This document shows positions 1 through 6,304 of a DNA stretch of 32,128 nucleotides, in pieces; position 1 is the stretch's first letter, and the number at the start of each line of letters is the position of its first letter. The DNA comes from Arthrobacter sp. Bz4 (lineage in GTDB: Bacteria > Actinomycetota > Actinomycetes > Actinomycetales > Micrococcaceae). The notes below the pieces were generated by a model, which made no database searches, was not told the origin of the DNA, and saw nothing but the letters and a program-made list of their open reading frames with translations. A program made the translations under genes and the position numbers. The stretch lies in NCBI RefSeq assembly GCF_003075455.1, contig NZ_QDAE01000023.1, forward strand, positions 1 through 32,128, in the 5' to 3' direction.

Positions 1-33
1 CCTGACAACGCATTTTCACTTAAAGTGCACTAT

Positions 34-99
34 GCCTGCCTGACGCCTGCCTGACGCCTGCCTGACGCCTGCCTGGCGCCTGCCTGGCGCCTGCCTGAC
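34..99. repeat. 11-bp tandem repeat, six copies
   Basis: Six head-to-tail copies of GCCTGCCTGAC occur without interruption; copies 4 and 5 carry GGC instead of GAC at the end. The array starts 14 bp beyond the stop of the leftward GAF-ANTAR gene. An 11-bp period is not a multiple of three, so a coding role is unlikely. It probably arose by replication slippage. Confidence 0.9.
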
Positions 100-112
100 T
101 GTTACGGTCTGG

Positions 113-826
113 CTACAGCGACAATGACCGATCGACGATCTGGGTCGCCGTGTCGTGCAACGTGAGGTGGTTCCGGCGGGCATGGTTGCGGATCCGGGTA
201 AACGATTCATGCATATCGACATTGCTCAACTGGGCCACCACGCCCTTGGCTTGTTCAATCAGGATCCTGCTGGTCAGGGCGCGCTGGAGCTGATCATTGA
301 TGACCCCGGCTTCGCGGACCGCGCGCTCCTGCAGAATACTGATCGTGGCAACGTCGGCGAGTGCCTGCCCAATCGCTGCATCTTCCACGGACAGTGCGCC
401 AGCATTCACACCGAAAAGGTTGAGGGCACCGATTGTCCTGCCTCGTATCCGCATGGGGATGGCATGTACCGAACGAAATCCCTGCGACAGAGCTGCCTGC
501 TTGAAATCGGGCCAACGGTCACCGAGGTCGGCAATATTGTCAACCGTGACAACTTTTCCGGTCTGGAAAGCCTCGACGCAGGGTCCAGCGCCAGCTTCGC
601 GCTGCAGTACCTCGACCAGCTGGCTTTCCTCGCTGGTGGACGCCAGGACCTGGAGCTCGCCGTGCTGGTCCACGAGCAATAGCCCGGCCGCAGTCGCGTT
701 GAGAATGTCGATCGACTCCTCCACGAGAGCATGGAGAAGATCAAGAACGTCGTAGTCGTCGACCAGCGTGTCAGCGATCTTTACGAAAGCAGCGCTGACG
801 CGTTCTGCGCGGGTCGAAGTCACCAT
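113..826 (-). CDS. GAF and ANTAR domain protein
   Basis: A cytoplasmic sensor-regulator of 237 residues. An N-terminal GAF domain (about residues 25-160, with the GAGPCVEAFQTG and MRIRGRTIGALNLF segments typical of actinobacterial GAF-ANTAR proteins) is followed by a C-terminal ANTAR domain (about 170-232, with SRILIEQAKGVVAQ and a three-helix bundle). ANTAR domains bind tandem-hairpin RNA and act as antiterminators; the ligand of this GAF domain cannot be read from sequence. The gene follows a paralogous GAF-ANTAR gene by 17 nt on the same strand, so they probably share an operon. A TAAACT hexamer lies 6 nt before the ATG, so a separate leaderless transcript is also possible. No histidine kinase or receiver domain is nearby. 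Confidence 0.9.
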   Translation of the reverse strand: MVTSTRAERVSAAFVKIADTLVDDYDVLDLLHALVEESIDILNATAAGLLLVDQHGELQVLASTSEESQLVEVLQREAGAGPCVEAFQTGKVVTVDNIADLGDRWPDFKQAALSQGFRSVHAIPMRIRGRTIGALNLFGVNAGALSVEDAAIGQALADVATISILQERAVREAGVINDQLQRALTSRILIEQAKGVVAQLSNVDMHESFTRIRNHARRNHLTLHDTATQIVDRSLSL

Positions 827-832
827 GAATAG

Positions 833-838
833 AGTTTA
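833..838 (-). promoter_or_regulatory. Possible -10 box, leaderless GAF-ANTAR start
   Basis: TAAACT on the minus strand is followed by 6 nt and then the ATG at 826. This is the spacing expected if transcription starts at the A of the start codon. A GGAG lies 12 nt before the ATG, slightly far for a ribosome site, so ordinary operon translation is an alternative. Confidence 0.35.
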
Positions 839-843
839 CTCCG

Positions 844-1524
844 CTATTGAGGTTTCGGCGTAAAGTCCAGCCGGCGTTCGATAACCGCAGCTGCTACCTC
901 TTTTAATTGGAGCCCCTCGGCGAAGGCGTATCCCCGCAACAGAAGGAGAGCGTCAGTGGCTGTGATGTTCGCCTGCGCCAGGACCATTCCGGTGGCTTGG
1001 TGAATCTCGCGGCGCGATAGTGAGGTGTCGTCATTGCCCCCAAACGATTCGTCGTGGCCGGGTTCCCTGGTCAACATCCGACGCAGCAACCTCCACGAGG
1101 TTTGATCGGTGAGGACTGCTGCCGCCGCAGCGTTCGCTCCGCTGAGCTTGCCTGGGTTCGTCCGGTACAGCTCGACGACTCCAATATCGATCGCGCCAAG
1201 AACAAGGGGAAAGACGAACATCGCCTTCACCTCTGTGGCACGGACCGCGTTACCGAAAATAGGCCACCGGGTGTGCAAGTTTTCTGCGGTATCCGGGATC
1301 AGTACCGGGACTCGACTTGAGGCTGCTTCCCAGCGGGGACCCTCCCCAAGTTCGAACTGCAACTCATCGAGCCTGCGCGCAATGTCATCACTGCAGCAGA
1401 TCGTTTCCTGAACGGCTCCGCCGAAAACCGAGATGGCAGCACCAGTGATCGGGAGTTCCGTAAGGTACGGGGTGCACAGGGTCGCACCGTTGCTGTTTGC
1501 TGTGGAAATGCACCGCTCAACCAT
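844..1524 (-). CDS. GAF and ANTAR domain protein
   Basis: A second GAF-ANTAR regulator, 226 residues. The GAF part spans about residues 5-145, with the recognisable LDELQFELGEGPRWEA and PVLIPDT segments. The ANTAR part (about 160-220) contains LSRREIHQATGMVLAQANITATDALLLLRGYAF. An AGGGA four to five bases before the ATG is a normal ribosome site. It lies directly upstream of the first GAF-ANTAR gene. The two differ enough in the GAF half to sense different signals, although both ANTAR domains keep the A-GMVLAQ or A-KGVVAQ core. Targets would be transcripts with paired hexaloop hairpins; none was identified in this window. The 284 bases between this start and the gene on its right hold no other gene that I can support. 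Confidence 0.88.
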   Translation of the reverse strand: MVERCISTANSNGATLCTPYLTELPITGAAISVFGGAVQETICCSDDIARRLDELQFELGEGPRWEAASSRVPVLIPDTAENLHTRWPIFGNAVRATEVKAMFVFPLVLGAIDIGVVELYRTNPGKLSGANAAAAAVLTDQTSWRLLRRMLTREPGHDESFGGNDDTSLSRREIHQATGMVLAQANITATDALLLLRGYAFAEGLQLKEVAAAVIERRLDFTPKPQ

Positions 1525-1774
1525 AAGTCCCTGTCGTTCTTGCCGCGCCGCCAGCTGGCCGGGCGGTTCTCAGCCGAGCGGCAATCCCAGGTAGCGGGAC
1601 GCCGGCAGTTATTAGGATAGACGATTCGCTGGTCGACTCCGAAGAATTGAACAGGTCCTGATCTCCCGCAAATATTAGCGGTGGTCGACTGCTCTCCCTT
1701 TCCATGGGGACTGGACTACCAGATGGAGCTCCACCCGGGTGGGTTGACAACCGAATCACTCGCCCGTCCCGTCG

Positions 1775-1802
1775 TCGACCGGGGCCGGTGACACCGTACT
1801 AT
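1775..1802 (+). promoter_or_regulatory. Leaderless promoter of TraR/DksA-like gene
   Basis: TACTAT at 1797-1802 ends 6 nt before the ATG at 1809, and TCGACC at 1775-1780 could be a weak -35 with a 16-nt spacer. There is no Shine-Dalgarno sequence before the ATG. This supports the 1809 start over an upstream in-frame ATG at 1704. Confidence 0.5.
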
Positions 1803-1808
1803 TGCGCC

Positions 1809-2168
1809 ATGGCAGCCGAGACAGACTTTGAGCCTTACCGTCCGCGTCTGCGCGCGGAGCTCGCCCGCACCCGCGCGAGTTTCGCCGCACTGGATGCCGA
1901 TAGCCGCTCGGTCAGCGCGGCCCGGGACAATTCAAACGTCGACGACGAACACGACCCCGAGGGGACCACCATCGCCGCTGAACTTTCACAGATGTCAGCT
2001 CTGGCCCGGGACGCACGAGGCAGGGCCGAAGAGATTGAAGCCGCGCTGGCAAGGCTCGACGCCGGCACCTACGGCGTGTGTGCCAGCTGCGGCCAAATGA
2101 TTGCGGGTGGACGCCTTGAAGCCCGGCCGTGGACACCGTACTGCCTCGACCACGCGACCGGTAAATAG
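1809..2168 (+). CDS. TraR/DksA-type zinc finger protein
   Basis: A 119-residue protein of the DksA/TraR C4-type family, which in studied members binds the RNA polymerase secondary channel; in actinobacteria the role of these short members is poorly defined. An acidic, charged helical region (about residues 10-85, alternating Ala/Arg/Glu) precedes the zinc site C91-x2-C94 ... C112-x2-H115. The last ligand is therefore His where the family usually has Cys. The start at 1809 was chosen because a -10-like TACTAT sits 6 nt upstream, and because the longer reading (from 1704) adds a Pro/Arg-rich stretch unlike the family. It converges with the phosphopantetheinyl transferase gene, 16 nt away. Confidence 0.85.
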   Translation: MAAETDFEPYRPRLRAELARTRASFAALDADSRSVSAARDNSNVDDEHDPEGTTIAAELSQMSALARDARGRAEEIEAALARLDAGTYGVCASCGQMIAGGRLEARPWTPYCLDHATGK

Positions 2169-2184
2169 CTGGGCGCCTGCTCGG

Positions 2185-2877
2185 CTACACCAACTGGAGC
2201 ATCGTCAACTGGACCAGCTCCGTTGCGGCCAGTTCCGAAGCGGCGGGCGCAGCGATCGCCGCAGCATACCCAACAGGTGGGCCGACCCAGGTCAGTTTCA
2301 GGTGCTCCGCGGCGGCCAGTCCCGTGCAGGAATTGCCTGCGATGGAAAAGGTGGAGGGCTCGATGCTGAGCCCATGCCCGGTTGCTTTCAGTACCGCCTC
2401 CTTGGCGACCCACAGCCGGAGCCGCGCATCGACGTCGTCGGCCCGGAGCTGTTCCCGCTCCGAAACCGAGAGGGCATAGGCGTCGAACCCGTCGAAGACG
2501 GCGTCGGGGATGTGCTCGATATCGGCACCGATGGGGTGTCCGGCGGGAGCCGAGGCCACCAGGAGTGAGCCCGCGGAACGGGACAGGCTCAGCTCCACTC
2601 CCTTGATGGCCGGTTTGCCATGCAGGCCCGAGCCGCAGATCCGGCAGGAGCGTGTTACCGGCAGCGCGGGGGCCTCCGACGGGGTTGCGCCGAGCAGCTG
2701 AGCCGCCATGAGCCGGAACACGGCGTGAGCCGCACGGTAAGTCAGCCGGTCCTGTTCATGCTGAAGGCGATCGGCAGCAGTCCGGACCGTAGCCGGAAGG
2801 AATCGGTCAAGTCCTCCCAGCGGCTCAAGCGTCCGGGCAACCCCGGACGCGGTAACCGCAATGTACTGAACCGGCAC
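2185..2877 (-). CDS. 4'-phosphopantetheinyl transferase family protein
   Basis: Transfers phosphopantetheine from CoA to a carrier-protein serine. With a GTG start at 2877 the protein has 230 residues. It shows the superfamily metal motif GADIEHI (D119, E121) and the W156-V-A-K159-E160-A-V-L-K164 motif, plus the HGKP and SLSRSAG segments of Sfp-like enzymes. A CRICG segment about 45 residues before the metal motif is usual for the actinobacterial branch. The ATG at 2949 would give a longer protein overlapping the sortase by 67 nt; the GTG lies 5 nt after the sortase stop and fits translational coupling better. No polyketide, peptide or fatty-acid synthase gene is present here, so the carrier substrate is unknown. 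Confidence 0.85.
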   Translation of the reverse strand: MPVQYIAVTASGVARTLEPLGGLDRFLPATVRTAADRLQHEQDRLTYRAAHAVFRLMAAQLLGATPSEAPALPVTRSCRICGSGLHGKPAIKGVELSLSRSAGSLLVASAPAGHPIGADIEHIPDAVFDGFDAYALSVSEREQLRADDVDARLRLWVAKEAVLKATGHGLSIEPSTFSIAGNSCTGLAAAEHLKLTWVGPPVGYAAAIAAPAASELAATELVQLTMLQLV

Positions 2878-2882
2878 GACTT

Positions 2883-3542
2883 CTAGACGCTGCCCGCAGG
2901 GCTGGCCGTGATGACCACGTTTTTGCCCCAAATGTCTTCGGTGTAGCAACTGATCAGGACCAGACGGTTGGGCACGATATTCCAGATCTCGCTGTCCTTC
3001 AGGGTGTTCTTGTCGTGGGTGGTCACCGAATCGATGACGTAGTCGAGAACGCCCGTTTCGGTGGTGAGCACAATCGAATCGCCCACGTTGGCGTCGGTGC
3101 TCAGTCGGTTGAAGGGGGCGTCACGGCCCTCCCAGCTGTGGCCGGTGATGTAGGTGGTGTCTTCCGACGCCAGCCCGGGTGTCCCAAAGGATGTCAGCCA
3201 GTAGGCATCCTCGGTCAACGGCGGCACGATTGACTGCGATGCAAACTCCTCCGCCGAGGGGGTGAGGGGCAGGATGGATTGGTCGATCCCTGCGGCCTCC
3301 ACAGTGAGCCAGCCAGGCGGTGACGCGGCTGGTTCCGGGGCGGGAACCGATGGTGCAGCCGTTGCCGTTGCCGCTGGCGGTTCGGCCGGCTGGACTGGAA
3401 CGAAGGCAGCGGCTACGGTCTGGCGGTCGAACGTGACAGGTTCAGATGAGGCTTCGCCCGCCACCGACGTAGCGGCAACGATCAGGGCAGCAGACAGCGC
3501 CAGACCGGCCCACCGGGCCGGGGAGCCCCGCCAGCCGCGCAT
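2883..3542 (-). CDS. Sortase family protein
   Basis: A cell-wall transpeptidase that would join a secreted protein to the envelope. It has 219 residues from the ATG at 3542: a basic N-terminus, a hydrophobic signal-anchor (about 11-29), a Pro/Ala-rich linker (about 50-77), then the sortase barrel with TYITGHSW (H135) and LVLISCY (C199). The arginine normally found shortly before the final strand is not visible; the equivalent stretch after C199 is TEDIWGKNVVI, with Lys207 the only basic residue. An ATG at 3572 is in frame but overlaps the upstream gene. The 3542 ATG lies 2 nt beyond that gene's stop and starts directly on the signal sequence. The adjacent secreted protein is its likely substrate. 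Class assignment (E or F) is uncertain. Confidence 0.82.
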   Translation of the reverse strand: MRGWRGSPARWAGLALSAALIVAATSVAGEASSEPVTFDRQTVAAAFVPVQPAEPPAATATAAPSVPAPEPAASPPGWLTVEAAGIDQSILPLTPSAEEFASQSIVPPLTEDAYWLTSFGTPGLASEDTTYITGHSWEGRDAPFNRLSTDANVGDSIVLTTETGVLDYVIDSVTTHDKNTLKDSEIWNIVPNRLVLISCYTEDIWGKNVVITASPAGSV

Positions 3543-3544
3543 GC

Positions 3545-4547
3545 TCAGGCCCGGGTGGAGCGGCGGAGCCACACGCCAGCACCTGACAAAAGCACCAACG
3601 CCGCTCCCGCCGCCCCGCCAAAGGTCAGGGCGCCTGCAGTGTCGGGTGCTGGGTCAGCAGCTGCGGTCTGGATGTTCAAACCCCTCCCGGCTGCCGCAGT
3701 GGTCCCGGAGCCGATCGGGCCGGGCGCCGCCGGGGCGGTGGGTGCGACAACGACAACCGGCACCTCGAAGTCCTCGCCGGCGCCCTCTCCCGTGCCCGGC
3801 GCAGCGCAGGCAGCGAGCGCAGCGTTCACCAGCACCTGGACCTCTTCGATACTGGTACCGGTGCCGGCGCCGCCCAGAGCGGCAAGAACTGATTCGATGG
3901 TCTCGATTGCGGCGTAGTAGGTGTTCTCGGCCGCGACTACTGCTTCGGTGTAGAGCGCATCTTCCAATGCCAGCTGTGCTTCCATCAGCGCTTCATCAGC
4001 CGCAGCGAATGCCTCGGGTGCTGTGTCCCGTTCCGCCTGCCGTGCAGCCAGCACGGTTGTCGCCTCGACCTGGAAGGCCCGGGCGGCGGCGAGCTCTGCC
4101 TCAGCGGCGAGGCGAGCGACGTCGTCGCCGTCTGCCACGTCAGCGAGCGCCAGCGCGGCAGCCACAACACGGTCATCGGCGAGGAACTTCGCGGTCTGTG
4201 CCGCGTCCAGAGCAGCCTGGGTTGTTTCCAGGGCCATCGCCGCCGATTCAAAGGCCGCAATCGCGGCGTCGTACGCTGCGTATTCATGAACTGCTGCGAT
4301 GTCGGCGTCTATCCAGCTGATCGAGTGCCTCGGAAGCGGCCTCGATGGCGGCCAGCGCGGTTTTCAGATCGTAGGCCAGGCCGATGTCCACCGACGCGGA
4401 GTCCAGGGCAGCCCCCAGCGCAGACTGAGCAGCAACGCAGGAGGCCGAGGCGGGCGCGGCTACTGCGGGTGAGGCAGCTAGAAAGGTAGAACCAGCGATG
4501 AGTGCGGCACACGTGCCGAAGGTCATCAGTCGATTACGGTGCGTCAT
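3545..4547 (-). pseudogene. Frameshifted secreted Ala-rich surface protein
   Basis: Two leftward reading frames together make one protein of about 333 residues. The first (4547 to 4284) has a signal peptide (MTHRNRLMTFGTCAALIAG..., cleavage near ASPAVAAP) and the start of an alanine-rich helical region, then runs into a stop. The second (open through the junction, ending at 3545) continues the same kind of sequence (DADIAAVHEYAAYDAAIAA...), then a Pro/Val linker, the segment GLNIQTAAAD, a hydrophobic helix and the tail WLRRSTRA. That end looks like a wall-sorting signal. The shift lies near 4305-4318, around an AGA codon; one base too many explains it. AAGGAAGAG about 10 nt before the ATG is the ribosome site. 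It may be a real inactivation, phase variation or a sequence error. It lies just upstream of the sortase gene, 2 nt apart. Confidence 0.72.
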
Positions 4548-4576
4548 GAGACCACGTCTCTTCCTTGAGAAAGGCC

Positions 4577-4593
4577 CTCAAGTCCCCCTTGAG
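4577..4593. repeat. CTCAAG-5-CTTGAG inverted repeat
   Basis: CTCAAG, five bases (TCCCC), then CTTGAG; another CTTGAG stands at 4564-4569. They lie 17-46 bp before the start of the surface protein, where an operator or 5' leader hairpin would be expected. No protein can be assigned. Confidence 0.4.
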
Positions 4594-4708
4594 CGGCATC
4601 CGCCGGATGCGCGACGCTGGGAGCGGTGCTGTCTGGCTGACGTAATTTGACCACGCCGTCTGACGAAAGACCAGCACTTTTCGGACAATTTGTGTCACCG
4701 CTGCCCGG

Positions 4709-6139
4709 CTATCGGAGTCCCCGCACGTTCAGGGCGAGGTACAAGTGAACCCGGTCGGCGGTGACTCCCGGGTCGTAGCCGCTCAGGTCCTGGATCTGCT
4801 GCAACCGGTAACGCACGGTGTTCCGATGAAGCTGCAACGCCTCAGCGACCGCCGCGACCGACCCGTTCAGCATCAGGTACCGCTCAAGCGTCACCATCAA
4901 CTCGGCGTGATGGCGCTGGTCAAACGCCACGACCGGATCCAACGCTTCAGCAGCGAGATCGGCGAGTGGCACATCCTCGCTGGCCATCAGCAGGGAGGTC
5001 AGACTCAGCCGGTCAGGGGTGTTCACGGGCAAGCCCCTGGTCAACGATTCCCGCGCCTCGAAATAGCTCCAGCGGAAGCCGCTGGCCTGCGCATAGGCAC
5101 CCCCATACCCCACCTTCGCGGTCAGCCCGGCACCGTGGAGGTAGGCGCCCATCTGCTGACTGAGAACGGGTCCATCACCGTCAGGAACGGCGATGACCAA
5201 CCGCTCGTCAACCAGCGCTTCCACTCCCGACGCGAACCCTGCCGGTGTCGGCAGGGTTCGCAGCGCCCTACGCTGCCCGGAGGCCACTTCGACGATCACC
5301 ACCACTTGGCGCAGTGCGGTGTCGATGCCGGCGCCACCCAGGCGCGCGACGGCGTCGGGACCTGCCAGGGTGCCGCGGACCACGTCCTGGCAGAGCTGCC
5401 CAACCACTGCGCGTTCACTGGCCCGCCGTCGGGCCTGGTTGCTCAACTCGACGCTGATCAGGCTCTGCGCATAGGCGACGATGGCGTTGGGGTTGTAAGG
5501 CTCCGCGATGGCAAGCGTGCAGCGGTCTTTCAGGCCGGTGGCCACCGGGAGCCGATGCCAGTGGCCGCCGGGGGCGCCAGACCCGACTCCTCCGGTCGTC
5601 TCAGTACTGAACAGCTGGGCGCCGTACTGGGACAGCACGACGTCGGTGCCGAGCATCGTGGCAAGCTCCCGCAGCAATTGGGGGAGGCCACCCTCCCCGA
5701 GCAGGGCCGACGCGAGAACCTGATGACCCTTCAACAGGCTTTCGAGCCTGGAGTAGTGGTCGGCTGAGAGCGAGTCAGCGACAATCTTCCCGATGGCGAT
5801 GAACGGGGTCTCGTAGGGGACGCGGAACACGGGCAGCCCCAGGGAATCTGCCTCGTCGACCAGTGCGGCGGGGACCTGCCGGTGCCCAAGCCCAGTGCCG
5901 AAGCCGATCCCCAGCGCCCCCGACTCATGGACTCGGCGCACGAAGGAGCGCTGCGCCGTCGTCGTTTTCTGCCGGAGGCCGGTGGTCAGCACCACCTCGC
6001 CGCCGCTGAGGAATGGAAGAGGATCCTCAAGCTCGGTTACCGCGACCCATTGGATGGGGATGTCCGGCACGACGGCGGCCCCCACGGTGTGGAGACCGAG
6101 GCCGGCGGCCGTAAGCAGGGTGGGAAGGTTGATGGCCAT
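4709..6139 (-). CDS. PucR family regulator, probably of GABA/putrescine use
   Basis: A 476-residue transcription factor. The N-terminal PucR sensory domain (about 1-120, with ELEDPLPFLSGGEVVLTTGL) is followed by a central GGDEF-like/CdaR region and the C-terminal PucR helix-turn-helix (about 410-470, with LMLNGSVAAVAEALQLHRNT and the following VRYRLQQIQDLSGYDP). It is transcribed divergently from the aminobutyraldehyde dehydrogenase-gabT operon. In Corynebacterium glutamicum the gab genes are controlled by a PucR-type protein, GabR, so the same role is inferred here; the effector would be GABA or a related compound. TATAGT 6 nt before the ATG and the lack of a ribosome site suggest a leaderless mRNA. 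The surface-protein gene lies 161 nt beyond its stop on the same strand. Confidence 0.87.
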   Translation of the reverse strand: MAINLPTLLTAAGLGLHTVGAAVVPDIPIQWVAVTELEDPLPFLSGGEVVLTTGLRQKTTTAQRSFVRRVHESGALGIGFGTGLGHRQVPAALVDEADSLGLPVFRVPYETPFIAIGKIVADSLSADHYSRLESLLKGHQVLASALLGEGGLPQLLRELATMLGTDVVLSQYGAQLFSTETTGGVGSGAPGGHWHRLPVATGLKDRCTLAIAEPYNPNAIVAYAQSLISVELSNQARRRASERAVVGQLCQDVVRGTLAGPDAVARLGGAGIDTALRQVVVIVEVASGQRRALRTLPTPAGFASGVEALVDERLVIAVPDGDGPVLSQQMGAYLHGAGLTAKVGYGGAYAQASGFRWSYFEARESLTRGLPVNTPDRLSLTSLLMASEDVPLADLAAEALDPVVAFDQRHHAELMVTLERYLMLNGSVAAVAEALQLHRNTVRYRLQQIQDLSGYDPGVTADRVHLYLALNVRGLR

Positions 6140-6145
6140 GCCTCA

Positions 6146-6151
6146 ACTATA
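6146..6151 (-). promoter_or_regulatory. -10 box, leaderless pucR-type gene
   Basis: TATAGT on the minus strand followed by 6 nt (TGAGGC) and the ATG at 6139. It is the best -10 match in the intergenic region and sets the transcript start at or near the start codon. No convincing -35 was found. Confidence 0.55.
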
Positions 6152-6244
6152 GGACCGTGACACTGTGCGGGTGCATGACAGGCGCCCCAGGTTGTTGTGC
6201 GCATCACCCTAGGCCGGGGAATAAGAGGAGGCGTAGGGTCAGCA

Positions 6245-6304
6245 ATGGATTTACGCTGTGATGGATCCGCAGTGATCCGTCAGCCCATCATAGAAAAGGG
6301 ATGA
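6245..6304 (+). CDS. Possible 19-residue leader peptide of the gab operon
   Basis: The reading frame MDLRCDGSAVIRQPIIEKG starts at an ATG preceded by AAGAGGAGG (6223-6231) and AGGG six bases away. Its TGA overlaps the ATG of the next gene as ATGA (6301-6304). It contains a TTA leucine codon, rare in high-GC actinobacteria. The overlap suggests that its translation feeds ribosomes into the dehydrogenase gene, whose own SD-like GAAAAGGG abuts its ATG with no spacing. No family is recognised. It could be chance, because the same bases also hold the direct repeats GATCCGCAG and GATCCGTCAG that might be operator sites. Confidence 0.42.
   Translation: MDLRCDGSAVIRQPIIEKG

Noticed and set aside
34..99. 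CRISPR-like array
   Set aside because: Units are 11 bp with no spacers, and no cas gene is present.
16..222. Minus-strand ORF reading through the 11-bp repeat
   Set aside because: It overlaps the GAF-ANTAR gene out of frame, and its repeated Arg/Gln/Gly sequence comes only from the tandem repeat.
1517..1759. Minus-strand 80-residue ORF between the GAF-ANTAR and TraR/DksA genes
   Set aside because: No ribosome site, no recognisable domain and an unnatural Pro/Arg/Ser composition.
3262..4320. Plus-strand 352-residue ORF
   Set aside because: Arg/Pro-rich antisense shadow of the sortase and surface-protein genes, caused by high GC.
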